A program made the translations under genes and the position numbers. 48,923 bases of DNA from a virus, in the IMG/VR virus record IMGVR_UViG_3300008516_000145, positions 1-48,923 of that record; one strand, given 5' to 3'. This document shows positions 4,808 to 11,255 of this stretch, piece after piece; position 1 is the stretch's first letter; every line of letters begins with the position of its first letter. The notes below the pieces were generated by a model, which saw only the letters and a list, made by a program, of their open reading frames with translations, searched no databases and was not told the DNA's origin.

Positions 4808-6260
4808 ACCATACTATATTGATAACCTCATAACAGAATATAGCAGTCATACTCCCGCTGTATTACAGGAATTCCCCCCTGAATCTGTCCATTGTATTGT
4901 TACAAGCCCTCCATATTGGGGTTTACGGGATTATGGCCTTGAGCCTCAGATATGGGATGGGGATATAAATTGTGAACATGAGTGGGGGGAAGAATATACA
5001 GCAAAACAATCAGATGGTACAAATAATACATTTGCAGATAAAAAAGATTGGGATTTAGGTGAACGTTCTCAAGGTTCCTTCTGCCAAAAATGTGGTGCCT
5101 GGCGTGGCTCACTCGGTCTTGAACCCACACCTGAGCTCTACATACAACACATAGTCCAAATATGGAGAGAATTGAAACGAGTATTACGAAAGGATGGAAT
5201 ATGTTGGTTGAATTTGGGGGATAGTTATGCTTCTGGCAAAGGCTCATGTTTTAATCCTGGCGGCGGGGCGAATTCCCTCGAGGGACACGCAAAACTAAAG
5301 GAAGCTAAAGCCTATAAACTGAATCGCCCGAATGTTTCAGACCTCGAGGTAATGGGCCTCAAACCCAAAGACCTGTGCATGATACCTTCACGTGTTGCCC
5401 TTGCCTTGCAAGCAGATGGCTGGTGGTTACGGAGTGATATAATCTGGAATAAACCGAATCCCATGCCTGAGAGTGTTACCGATAGACCTACCAATAGTTA
5501 CGAGCATGTGTTTCTTTTAACAAAATCAGCTAAGTATTATTGGGATGCGGATGCGGTGAGGGAACCTGCACAGGATTGGGGAGTTAGGGACCGAACTAAT
5601 TGGAGTGCAAGAATTAATGCAGAGAAATATGGTCAAAAGCCTCATACTGGCGGTGAAAATGGTAATTATGCAGAGTCAGGCCGCAACCTCCGCAATGTCT
5701 GGACTATCGCAACCGAACCTACCCCGGAGGCCCACTTTGCTACATTCCCACAAGAGCTTGTAAAGAAATGTATCCTTGCAGGCACAAGTGAGAAAGGGTG
5801 TTGCCCGGAGTGTGGGGCACCATGGGTGAGGGTGGTTGATAAAGTTTCCACTGATAAAGTGCAAAAAATGGCTGATGGTTGGGATACCGGTCCCGGTGGA
5901 CACAACACAATACATAGACAAGGCAGAGAAAAAGGCGAATCAGGGAAACCAGTTATGGAATCCAAAACCATCGGCTGGAAACCCTCTTGTAAGTGTCCGG
6001 GTCTTGATGGAGATCATCCAGGAAGTGATTGTGCAGAGTTAGATAATTGGCCTAAAGTTCCCTGCACAGTCCTTGATCCCTTCTCAGGTAGTGGAAAGAC
6101 CCTTATCGTGGCAAAGAAATTTGGTCGTAAGGCCATAGGGATAGACCTTAAACAAGAGTATTTGGATATGCCATTACGGAAGGTAGCTCAGGAGGTTATA
6201 GAATTTGACAAAATAGTTGACAGTCCATTGACAACAGGGCAGGAAAACCACAACCAGTAA
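4800..6260 (+). CDS. DNA methyltransferase (N4-cytosine/N6-adenine class)
   Basis: 486 residues. Motif IV TSPPYW is at 35-40 and the SAM-binding motif DPFSGSGKT at about 425-433, the motif order of beta-class DNA methyltransferases. SPPY is more common in N4-cytosine enzymes, but the target base cannot be settled by eye. Two Cys-rich inserts (CQKCG near 97, CCPECGAPW near 337) may bind zinc. The start overlaps the integrase stop by 8 bases (one operon). No restriction partner is nearby, so it probably protects phage DNA or controls expression (inference). Confidence 0.9.
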   Translation: MIKPYYIDNLITEYSSHTPAVLQEFPPESVHCIVTSPPYWGLRDYGLEPQIWDGDINCEHEWGEEYTAKQSDGTNNTFADKKDWDLGERSQGSFCQKCGAWRGSLGLEPTPELYIQHIVQIWRELKRVLRKDGICWLNLGDSYASGKGSCFNPGGGANSLEGHAKLKEAKAYKLNRPNVSDLEVMGLKPKDLCMIPSRVALALQADGWWLRSDIIWNKPNPMPESVTDRPTNSYEHVFLLTKSAKYYWDADAVREPAQDWGVRDRTNWSARINAEKYGQKPHTGGENGNYAESGRNLRNVWTIATEPTPEAHFATFPQELVKKCILAGTSEKGCCPECGAPWVRVVDKVSTDKVQKMADGWDTGPGGHNTIHRQGREKGESGKPVMESKTIGWKPSCKCPGLDGDHPGSDCAELDNWPKVPCTVLDPFSGSGKTLIVAKKFGRKAIGIDLKQEYLDMPLRKVAQEVIEFDKIVDSPLTTGQENHNQ

Positions 6261-6265
6261 GGTCA

Positions 6266-6301
6266 AGGGGGAAGATAGGGGAGATAGGGGAGATAGGGAA
6301 G
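6266..6301. repeat. GGGGAGATA purine repeat
   Basis: Three near-copies of a 10-base purine-rich unit in tandem after the methyltransferase. A related run (GGGGGAAGATAGGGGAGATA) is at about 4766-4785, at the end of the integrase gene, so the methyltransferase is bracketed by direct repeats. Confidence 0.6.
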
Positions 6302-6318
6302 GTTAAGGAGGTGAAGTA

Positions 6319-6510
6319 ATGAAATGCGCATCTTGTGGAAAAGAGGCATGCTGTCTTGTAAATCCTGATCATCAAATAAATTTTGCACTTTGCGAAAGAT
6401 GTTTACGTGATCGGTTTATACCAGCCAAAAGAGGTTTTTGGCATATGTTTTCTTCACATGAAATAGAGACTGATGATTTATGGCAAAAGCATGTAAGTGA
6501 TGGAAAATAA
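6319..6510 (+). CDS. Small zinc-ribbon-like protein
   Basis: 63 residues with CASCGKEACC at the N-terminus and CERCL near residue 27, a two-pair Cys pattern that suggests one zinc site. A strong SD (AAGGAGGTGA) precedes ATG 6319. It is the last gene before the rightward terminator of the integrase-methyltransferase operon. Function unknown. Confidence 0.7.
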   Translation: MKCASCGKEACCLVNPDHQINFALCERCLRDRFIPAKRGFWHMFSSHEIETDDLWQKHVSDGK

Positions 6511-6584
6511 GTTGACAATCTATCCGGTAACTATCCAGTCGGAAAAATGCCCTTTGGAAATGTACGTTGGTTATGGCTCTCTCA

Positions 6585-6616
6585 AAAAAGGGAAGGTAAA
6601 TAACCTTCCCTTTTTA
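6585..6616 (+). terminator. Rho-independent terminator of the integrase operon
   Basis: GGGAAGG (6590-6596) pairs with CCTTCCC (6604-6610) around a 7-base loop, preceded by A5 and followed by T5. It is nearly symmetric and could act on both strands. It lies after the small zinc-ribbon gene. Confidence 0.85.
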
Positions 6617-6730
6617 TACATAAAAATGAGGATTCAGCAAGTAAAATCAACATATCGGAAGATCTTGAGAGCGAAAAAGTATTGACGGGAAGTTGACGGT
6701 GGAAAAAAGAGTGGGGGGGATCAAAGAAAA

Positions 6731-6787
6731 CTAAACGCAATACGTTATTATACAGAATTTTATCTGCTTAATAGTGTGCGTTATGTG
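6731..6787 (+). other. attC-like site, AATACGC subtype
   Basis: AAACGCAATACG, TTATTATACAGA, a loop, then CTGCTTAATAGTGTGCGTTATG. It matches the minus-strand sites at 2119-2170 and 44303-44354. It lies just upstream of the 6800 gene and begins the rightward cassette cluster. The stretch 6617-6730 before it holds no gene I can support. Confidence 0.6.
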
Positions 6788-6799
6788 TAAGGAGGAAAA

Positions 6800-7018
6800 A
6801 TGAGCGAATTAGAAGAATTACAAGACAAGATGCACAAAATTAAAACTTGGATTAATGCGTATCCGTTAAGCGTTTTCCCTGAGCCTGATTTTAAGAAAGC
6901 GCATAAAGTTTTGAAACAGCACGGCATGACCCTGGACTCAATTTCAGCAAGCAATATGAGGCATGTATTGAATGGTATTAAGGAAATAATTGAAACACCT
7001 AACCAATCACTTCACTAG
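6800..7018 (+). CDS. Cassette-borne conserved small protein
   Basis: 72 residues: MSELEELQDKMHKIKTWINA, then YPLSVFPEPDFKKAHKVLK and LDSISASNMRHVLNGIKEI. I recognise this as a recurring small protein of phages and integron cassettes with no known function. SD AAGGAGG precedes ATG 6800. The last residues (TPNQSLH) and the stop are encoded by the left arm of the attC that follows, typical of cassette genes. Confidence 0.75.
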   Translation: MSELEELQDKMHKIKTWINAYPLSVFPEPDFKKAHKVLKQHGMTLDSISASNMRHVLNGIKEIIETPNQSLH

Positions 7019-7067
7019 ACCTGTCAGGGCTTCGCCCTTCCAGGCTGGTGAGTTCAGGCGTTATAAT
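6997..7067 (+). other. attC-like integron recombination site
   Basis: CCTAACCAATCACTTCACTAGACC, an inner hairpin (AGGGCTTCGCCCT), then GGCTGGTGAGTTCAGGCGTTATAA. Arms CACTTCAC/GTGAGTT and cores CTAAC/GTTATAA follow the attC plan. Confidence 0.85.
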
Positions 7068-7190
7068 CTTTGTTTGCCATGAATAGCGTGGGGGAGGCAA
7101 ACGAAATATCTTATTAGACGAAGCTATGGTTTTACGATGCTAATAAGGATGTAGATAGACGGGGCGGACTATCCAAACAAAGATTATAAC
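7060..7190 (+). ncRNA. Gene-less cassette, predicted structured RNA
   Basis: The cassette between two attC sites carries no ORF longer than about 12 codons. Its ends form a perfect 17-bp inverted repeat (7060-7076 with 7174-7190), 10 bp beyond the attC cores. Inside are GTTTGCC/GGCAAAC (7072-7078 with 7096-7102), CTTATTAG/CTAATAAG (7110-7117 with 7140-7147) and GATAG/CTATC (7154-7158 with 7169-7173). Together they give a cloverleaf-like fold. Integron cassettes with small RNAs are known in principle; this sequence I do not recognise. Confidence 0.5.
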
Positions 7191-7237
7191 AAGGCTACTC
7201 CAGCCGACCTTGTGGGCGGCTGACCGCTGCGTTAGAA
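7183..7237 (+). other. attC-like integron recombination site
   Basis: ATTATAACAAGGCTACTCC, AGCCGACC, a short loop, GGGCGGCT, GACCGCTGCGTTAGAA. The GCCGAC...GGCGGC inner stem is the same as in sites of the other two clusters. Confidence 0.85.
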
Positions 7238-7375
7238 ACCCAATAGGGAAGGAGGTGATTGCTTATGATTTGGCTTTATAACACAAAGAATAGGACTTAA
7301 TTTATAGAAGTGGCCCGGAGTAGTACCCAGCTTGGTGGAGGGCTATCCCCAGCGAAGCTGAGCTGGGTTTCTAAC
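7231..7375 (+). ncRNA. Second gene-poor cassette with terminal inverted repeats
   Basis: Bases 7231-7242 and 7364-7375 form a perfect 12-bp inverted repeat (GTTAGAAACCCA). A second hairpin is CCCAGCT/AGCTGGG near the right end, which competes with it. The only reading frame with a good SD (AAGGAGGTGA) is 11 codons. The cassette may encode a structured RNA, a tiny peptide or both. Confidence 0.4.
7265..7300 (+). CDS. Possible 11-residue peptide in cassette
   Basis: ATG 7265 lies behind AAGGAGGTGATTGCTT, one of the strongest SDs in the window, and encodes MIWLYNTKNRT. So strong an SD on so short an ORF is odd. It could be a leader peptide, a remnant, or a start whose gene was truncated. Confidence 0.35.
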   Translation: MIWLYNTKNRT

Positions 7376-7438
7376 AAATCCCTGAACTCCGACCCTCAAT
7401 AGCAAGCTATTTCGGGCGGGTTAGTTCATGCGTTAGCC
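7368..7438 (+). other. attC-like integron recombination site
   Basis: TTTCTAACAAATCCCTGAACTCC, GACCC, an inner hairpin (ATAGCAAGCTAT), GGGCGGGTTAGTTCATGCGTTAGCC (as separate arms). Arms AATCCCTGAAC/GTTAGTTCATG recur at 1392-1516. Confidence 0.85.
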
Positions 7439-7440
7439 CT

Positions 7441-7641
7441 ATGAAAACAGACCTAAATAAATACTATTTTTTACGTAATATGGATGAAGCTCACGGGAAA
7501 ATTGACGGTTGGCTCGGGCATCGAAAAAATGGGAGCTTATATTCTAAACGGTTCCAGGGCGGTGCGGCTGAATTTAAAGGTGGCCCCAAACTTGATGTAG
7601 CACTACAAAAGCACGGAAATTTTAAAGCATACGAGGTCTAA
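7441..7641 (+). CDS. Cassette-borne small protein
   Basis: 66 residues: MKTDLNKYYFLRNMDEAHGK, then a Gly-rich middle (GWLGHRKNGSLYSKRFQGGAA) and KLDVALQKHGNFKAYEV. No SD; the ATG lies 3 bases after the attC core GTTAGCC. Its stop is in the R-box of the next attC. No family recognised. Confidence 0.6.
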   Translation: MKTDLNKYYFLRNMDEAHGKIDGWLGHRKNGSLYSKRFQGGAAEFKGGPKLDVALQKHGNFKAYEV

Positions 7642-7698
7642 CCAGTCGCTTCACGCTGATCCGCAAAAAGACGCGGCCAGGTGAGCTAATCGTTATTT
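7636..7698 (+). other. attC-like integron recombination site
   Basis: GTCTAACCAGTCGCTTCACG, CTGATCCGC, a small loop, GCGGCCAG, GTGAGCTAATCGTTATTT. Arms TCGCTTCAC/GTGAGC and cores TCTAAC/GTTATT fit attC. Confidence 0.8.
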
Positions 7699-7712
7699 CA
7701 TTTAAAGGTTAA

Positions 7713-7934
7713 ATGGCATTTGATATATTTATATGTCCTGTTTGCAATGCAGCAACTAAAAGATCTCCTATTGTGCTTGAACACATGACAATCATTGTAT
7801 GTCCATTTTGTAATTCAGAAATAATAATGGGACTTTTCACAATAAAGCAATGGCATGAAATAACAAGCAAATCCAGTGGACGAGATAATACTTTGCAGTA
7901 TTTAGAGATAGAACTCAATTTTGATGAATATTAA
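7713..7934 (+). CDS. Cassette-borne zinc-ribbon-like protein
   Basis: 73 residues with two CxxC pairs (FICPVCNAAT near 7-14 and VCPFCNSE near 29-36), the spacing of a zinc ribbon, followed by a tail without Cys. AAAGG is a weak SD before ATG 7713. It lies between a clear attC (7636-7698) and a decayed one (about 7930-7962). Function unknown. Confidence 0.65.
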   Translation: MAFDIFICPVCNAATKRSPIVLEHMTIIVCPFCNSEIIMGLFTIKQWHEITSKSSGRDNTLQYLEIELNFDEY

Positions 7935-7962
7935 TCTCGCCACTGATCTAATCGTTGGGAGG
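7930..7962 (+). other. Partial attC-like core (CTAATCGTTGGGAGG)
   Basis: Only the 3' half is convincing: GATCTAATCGTTGGGAGG has the same CTAATCGTT as the site at 7636-7698. The GGGAGG serves as SD of the next ORF (ATG 7969). The left arm seems lost. Confidence 0.4.
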
Positions 7963-7968
7963 CTAATT

Positions 7969-8073
7969 ATGAAAACCCTCTATTTCATATTTGAAACCAT
8001 CTGTAAGGCTATAGCCAGCCCTGTAGTATTTATCCTGGGGGGCATTCAGATGGTTATTAAGGTGTGGCGATGA
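7969..8073 (+). CDS. Small membrane peptide (34 residues)
   Basis: MKTLYFIFETICKAIASPVV, then FILGGIQMVIKVWR: mostly hydrophobic, probably one membrane helix. The SD (GGGAGG) is contributed by the attC core. Its stop overlaps the ATG of the next gene (ATGA), so the two are translationally coupled. Confidence 0.55.
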   Translation: MKTLYFIFETICKAIASPVVFILGGIQMVIKVWR

Positions 8074-8732
8074 GTAAACTTAAAAGCCAAATGTATCCAT
8101 GGGTTGATAAGACGGTCAATCCTATTCGTGGGCGTTGCCCTCATGACTGTAGTTACTGCTATGTCAAAACTTCTCGTGTCAAACATCTCTATCAAGGTAA
8201 ACCTTATCTTGTAGATTCATTCTTTGAGAAATCTTTAGGCAAAGGCAAAACAATATTTATGGGATCTTGCTTTGATCTGTTTGCGGATGGGATATCACGC
8301 TATTGGATACAGGCTATATTGTTGTATTGCAGGGCATATCCTACCAATACCTACCTCTTCCAATCAAAAAATCCTCTCAAAATGTCTCGATATAAAGATC
8401 ATTTTCCACCTAAAACCATTTTTGGAACTACGATTGAATCAAATAGAGACACTTATAATATATCAAAAGCTCCCCAGTGCAAAGATAGAGTGGCCTATAT
8501 AGCTCTCTTACCTTCACCAATGATCAGTCTTGAACCTCTGTTAGATTTTGACCTCAAGGAATTTGTTGAGGATTTGAAATACATTGAGCCCTCCTTCATC
8601 TCCATCGGTGCTGATTCCAAAAACCACCATCTCCCCGAGCCACCGGCAGGCAAAATTAAGGAGCTTATACAGGAGTTAGAGAAGTTTACAGCTGTTAAAA
8701 TCAAGCCTAATCTAAAGAGGTTGATGAAATGA
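8070..8732 (+). CDS. Radical-SAM-like phage protein (DUF5131-like)
   Basis: 220 residues from ATG 8070; a GTG at 8064 is possible. NPIRGRCPHDCSYCYV carries the C23-x3-C27-x2-C30 motif for a 4Fe-4S cluster. IFMGSCFDLF, SKNPLKM and TTIESNRDTY-like blocks follow, as in the phage-associated DUF5131 family, which is short for a radical SAM enzyme. Its reaction is unknown to me. It sits between the cassettes and rusA, and its stop overlaps the rusA ATG. Confidence 0.8.
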   Translation: MSKLKSQMYPWVDKTVNPIRGRCPHDCSYCYVKTSRVKHLYQGKPYLVDSFFEKSLGKGKTIFMGSCFDLFADGISRYWIQAILLYCRAYPTNTYLFQSKNPLKMSRYKDHFPPKTIFGTTIESNRDTYNISKAPQCKDRVAYIALLPSPMISLEPLLDFDLKEFVEDLKYIEPSFISIGADSKNHHLPEPPAGKIKELIQELEKFTAVKIKPNLKRLMK

Positions 8733-9163
8733 TTATATATCTAACCATCCCGGGAAAGCCAATTGCCAAAAAAAGACCACGCTTCTTTAGGCGAGGCAAC
8801 TTTGTTGGCACATATAATGACCAACAAACAGAAGAAGGCCGTTGGTTATGGGAAGCAAAACATCAATTACATGAGCAAGGGTTATTTACCGGACCTTTAA
8901 AGCTAATTGAAGGTCCAGTCATTTTAAAAGTTTCTTTTATTATGCCTATACCCAAAAATACCCCTAAAAGAGATATGAAAAAACTCGAAGATGGACAAGC
9001 TATGTGGCACGATAAACGACCCGATCTTGATAACCTTATCAAATTTGTAAAGGATTGTCTCAATAAATTCCTGTGGGAAGATGATTCGCAAGTCTGTCAT
9101 ATAGTAGCTATGAAAGTTTATGGTTTAGAGGCAGCAACTCAAGTTGAGATTGAGGAGATATGA
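8729..9163 (+). CDS. rusA: RusA-family Holliday junction resolvase
   Basis: 144 residues. GKPIAKKRPRF at the N-terminus and RPDLDNLIKFVKDCLNKFLW plus EDDSQV carry the conserved Asp residues of RusA endonucleases. RusA cuts four-way junctions; in phages it resolves recombination or replication intermediates before packaging. Length is normal for the family. The ATG overlaps the stop of the upstream gene and the stop overlaps the next small ORF. Confidence 0.9.
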   Translation: MIIYLTIPGKPIAKKRPRFFRRGNFVGTYNDQQTEEGRWLWEAKHQLHEQGLFTGPLKLIEGPVILKVSFIMPIPKNTPKRDMKKLEDGQAMWHDKRPDLDNLIKFVKDCLNKFLWEDDSQVCHIVAMKVYGLEAATQVEIEEI

Positions 9164-9219
9164 ACGAAATCTATAGTCCGATTACAAATGTAGAAGATAT
9201 TAAAAATTATTTTAAATGA
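9160..9219 (+). CDS. Nineteen-residue coupled peptide
   Basis: MNEIYSPITNVEDIKNYFK. The ATG overlaps the rusA stop (ATGA), and its own stop overlaps the ATG of the next gene in the same way. This double overlap suggests it is translated, at least to couple its neighbours. No known function. Confidence 0.4.
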   Translation: MNEIYSPITNVEDIKNYFK

Positions 9220-9425
9220 CTAAAATACTAAAAATCCATAATTGTCTTACCTGCCCCTACAAGGCTTCATCATGGCGAAGGGCTAGTGATGGATATGTAT
9301 GCACAAACCCTATTAATCAGGATGAGGATGGATATTGCCCGCAGATAGAAGACCTCAATACTATAGCAGATTTTTGTGAGATGGAGGATGATGGAAAAGG
9401 TCTAAAAGGCCAAGACCTGATTTAA
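9216..9425 (+). CDS. Cys-rich small phage protein
   Basis: 69 residues with HNCLTCPYK near the N-terminus, YVCTNP in the middle, YCPQIED and IADFCEM; five to six Cys spaced like a small metal-binding or 4-Cys fold. Proteins of this type are common in phage replication/recombination clusters and have no assigned role. The start overlaps the previous peptide's stop. Confidence 0.65.
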   Translation: MTKILKIHNCLTCPYKASSWRRASDGYVCTNPINQDEDGYCPQIEDLNTIADFCEMEDDGKGLKGQDLI

Positions 9426-9468
9426 ACAAAAGTTATGCACCTAAAATTAGGTGGCAAAAAGAACTTAG

Positions 9469-9642
9469 ATGAAAAAACTCTGTAATAACTGCGATCATTG
9501 CAGTGATAGACACCACGAGACAGACCCGCTTGGCGAATGGAAATGGTGTGAACTGCTTCAGAAAAATGTGCATGAGGATACGGAAGGGGAGACCTGTGAC
9601 TATTGGGTAGAAATGGAAGAAAGCGGGTGGGTACTGAGTTAA
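9469..9642 (+). CDS. Cys-rich small protein (57 residues)
   Basis: Encodes MKKLCNNCDHCSDRHHETDP, then LGEWKWCELLQKNVH and GETCDYWVEME. Five Cys in a CxxC...C...C pattern recall the preceding gene, and it may be a distant relative. The SD is weak. It is the last rightward gene before the terminator. Confidence 0.6.
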   Translation: MKKLCNNCDHCSDRHHETDPLGEWKWCELLQKNVHEDTEGETCDYWVEMEESGWVLS

Positions 9643-9724
9643 GAAGTAAAGTTCTTTGACAACTAAATATCGGTCTAAAATCTTCGTCTCGGTATAGATT
9701 AGACGGAGTGTGCAATGAGGACAA

Positions 9725-9753
9725 AACAAACCCCCAGGTGGGAGGCCTGGGGG
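9725..9753 (-). terminator. Terminator of the leftward 9.7-12.1 kb operon
   Basis: CCCCCAGG pairs with CCTGGGGG around a 7-base loop. On the minus strand it is followed by TTTGTTTTG, giving a good rho-independent terminator for genes ending at 9764. The same hairpin may also stop rightward transcription, but it lacks a T run on that side. Confidence 0.75.
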
Positions 9754-9763
9754 TGTTGGGGGA

Positions 9764-9955
9764 TTATTTAAAACATTGTTCAAAAGCTTGCATTACATCA
9801 AATGATTTTTTATTAAGGCAAGCTTTATCACAAATTATTTCAAACAACGTATTCCTATTTTCAGGATGAATTTTATAGTCTTTAAAAAACTCTTTTGGGG
9901 TTACACTTTGCATAATCTGACTGATTCCCTTGATAAATTTGGTATCTGTTTTCAT
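9764..9955 (-). CDS. Small hypothetical protein
   Basis: 63 residues: MKTDTKFIKGISQIMQSVTP, KEFFKDYKIHPENRNTLFEI and DKACLNKKSFDVMQAFEQ. SD AAAGGAG precedes ATG 9955. The start lies inside the 3' end of the neighbouring gene, a 74-base overlap in another frame. No family recognised; last gene of the leftward operon. Confidence 0.6.
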   Translation of the reverse strand: MKTDTKFIKGISQIMQSVTPKEFFKDYKIHPENRNTLFEIICDKACLNKKSFDVMQAFEQCFK

Positions 9956-10157
9956 CTTCTACTCCTTTCTTTCTACTTTGGCTTTCTTTAATAGGAAATA
10001 TACCTGCTCTATGTTTAACACAATCCTTCTGAGCTGATTTAGTACATTTTATATATCCTTTAATAGAATGAGGACGAAAAAAGGCACAATCCCCATTTTC
10101 TTCTCTCCATGGACAGAACAGAATTGCATCTCTTCCATTACCATCGTCATATTTCAT
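9882..10157 (-). CDS. Cys-containing hypothetical phage protein
   Basis: 91 residues from ATG 10157, chosen for the AAGGA SD and its position just after the upstream stop. Contains ILFCPWREENGDCAFFRP and YIKCTKSAQKDCVKH, a four-Cys pattern that may bind metal. The C-terminal 25 residues overlap the next gene and may be less constrained. Function unknown. Confidence 0.6.
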   Translation of the reverse strand: MKYDDGNGRDAILFCPWREENGDCAFFRPHSIKGYIKCTKSAQKDCVKHRAGIFPIKESQSRKKGVEDENRYQIYQGNQSDYAKCNPKRVF

Positions 10158-10161
10158 CACC

Positions 10162-10482
10162 CTATTCCTTTCTTTCTGCATGTGCAAGGGCTTGTTGCAA
10201 CTGGCTAAGAGTATTTGTTGCAGTACCTAACGAGAGCCTATCATTTACAATTACATTATAGGCCTTTTTACATGCCTCTAATAAATCATAATGTGAATTA
10301 CAGGCTTGGATTATGAATTCGGCATTAAACCTATATCCACATTTGGCGACTATTCCCTTTACTCCAGGAATATATGTGTTGCATTCAATCAAAAACCTAT
10401 CATATTGATCTTGTGCCTTACCGTCTTGTTTGTGATTTCTCTCCCTATATTCCCACGGTCCTGGCGTATGCTTATTTTTCAT
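10162..10482 (-). CDS. Phage protein of the KHTPGPW type
   Basis: 106 residues from ATG 10482, supported by AAAGGAGAAACC. It starts MKNKHTPGPWEYRERNHKQD, has NAEFIIQACNSHYDLLEACK and ends in a helix. The HTPGPW start with a later NAxxIxxAxxxxxLLEACK block recurs in many phage early genes of unknown role. An upstream in-frame start exists at 10509 but has no SD. Confidence 0.75.
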   Translation of the reverse strand: MKNKHTPGPWEYRERNHKQDGKAQDQYDRFLIECNTYIPGVKGIVAKCGYRFNAEFIIQACNSHYDLLEACKKAYNVIVNDRLSLGTATNTLSQLQQALAHAERKE

Positions 10483-10651
10483 TGGTTTCTCCTTTCTCCC
10501 TGCGCTCAAGGGCTTCTTCGAGGAGCGCTATTAAAAATTTATGGTATTGTACCCTATAATACTTATAGAGTTTGCTCTCTTTTTCAGCCTGGGCCTTAAG
10601 CCGACTAAGGAGTTCTTCCGGCACTTCTTTTATTGTTAGTGATTTTGGCAT
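10472..10651 (-). CDS. Ribbon-helix-helix DNA-binding protein
   Basis: 59 residues: MPKSLTIKEVPEELLSRLKA, QAEKES, then a KLYKYYRVQYHK stretch, then FLIALLEEALERR. The SLTIKEVPEELLSRLK strand-helix start matches Arc/FitA-like RHH antitoxins and repressors. The second helix appears lengthened. SD AAAGGAG precedes ATG 10651. No toxin partner is visible, so a phage regulator is more likely than an antitoxin (inference). Confidence 0.7.
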   Translation of the reverse strand: MPKSLTIKEVPEELLSRLKAQAEKESKLYKYYRVQYHKFLIALLEEALERREKGETNEK

Positions 10652-10816
10652 GGGGTCTCCTTTATTTGTTTAATATACCATTGTGGCAATGTTTCTTTCC
10701 AGTCAACTAACCCTCCCTTACAGCATAATTGGACACGGTAAGGCAGGGACTAAAAACTGTTGAAACTCATCTTCTGGCATTTCTTCTAATATTTTTAATA
10801 CAGCTTTGTTATTCAT
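10636..10816 (-). pseudogene. Small phage gene split by a frameshift
   Basis: From ATG 10816 the frame reads MNNKAVLKILEEMPEDEFQQ then FL, and stops at 10718. The next frame, from about 10750, reads SLPYRVQLCCKGGLVDWKET and LPQWYIKQIKE and stops at 10636. Both halves look like parts of one recurrent small phage protein (N-terminal acidic helix, then LPxRVxLC..GGLVDW). Joining them needs a +1 shift near 10750. I see no clear slippery site, so a real mutation or a sequencing error is likelier than programmed frameshifting. Confidence 0.6.
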
Positions 10817-10832
10817 GGTGTGACCTTCTTTT

Positions 10833-10982
10833 TTAGGGTTTACCTATCTTTAAGCATGGACAATTTTTACAATCATTTGAATTGCATTTGAATAGTATTT
10901 GACATTCTTTTAGTGTAAGTGGTGATCCTTTTGCCTGTTTAAAACCATTGTTTTGCATTATACAGTATAGCGAAGCTCTCAT
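10833..10982 (-). CDS. Cys-rich small protein (49 residues)
   Basis: Encodes MRASLYCIMQNNGFKQAKGS, PLTLKECQILFKCNSNDCKN and CPCLKIGKP. Seven Cys, several paired, suggest a metal-binding fold. GGGAGG lies about 8 bases before ATG 10982. Function unknown; part of the leftward operon of small genes. Confidence 0.6.
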   Translation of the reverse strand: MRASLYCIMQNNGFKQAKGSPLTLKECQILFKCNSNDCKNCPCLKIGKP

Positions 10983-11005
10983 CTCTAAGCCCTCCCTGTT
11001 AATGG

Positions 11006-11191
11006 TTAAACGTCGATCCTGATACTGTTTCTTTTTAATCTACCGGTTGAGGTAAGCTTTGCCCAAAAGGATTTACTCCGAATTGTAAAAGTAATCAATC
11101 CGGTATCACCAATAATTTTAATATTATCATCATGATTGCCATTGATTTTTAAACGCTGCATTTCTTTAGTAATTTGTGTTTGCAATGTCAT
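11006..11191 (-). CDS. Small hypothetical protein
   Basis: 61 residues: MTLQTQITKEMQRLKINGNH, DDNIKIIGDTGLITFTIRSK and SFWAKLTSTGRLKRNSIRI. A helix followed by alternating strands. An AGGAGGTAGGGAG SD precedes ATG 11191; nearly the same leader precedes the 11256-11477 gene, so the two share a repeated translation signal. Confidence 0.6.
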   Translation of the reverse strand: MTLQTQITKEMQRLKINGNHDDNIKIIGDTGLITFTIRSKSFWAKLTSTGRLKRNSIRIDV

Positions 11192-11255
11192 CTCCCTACC
11201 TCCTGTTAAAGTTAATCACCTTGCAGCCCTGCCTCTAAGCAGGGCCGGAGGATGG

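Noticed and set aside
6497-6685. 62-codon ORF after the zinc-ribbon gene
   Set aside because: It runs straight through a strong rho-independent terminator and has no SD.
9643-9700. Promoter TTGACA near 9657
   Set aside because: No -10 box at 16-18 bases that I could accept, and no gene follows in that direction.
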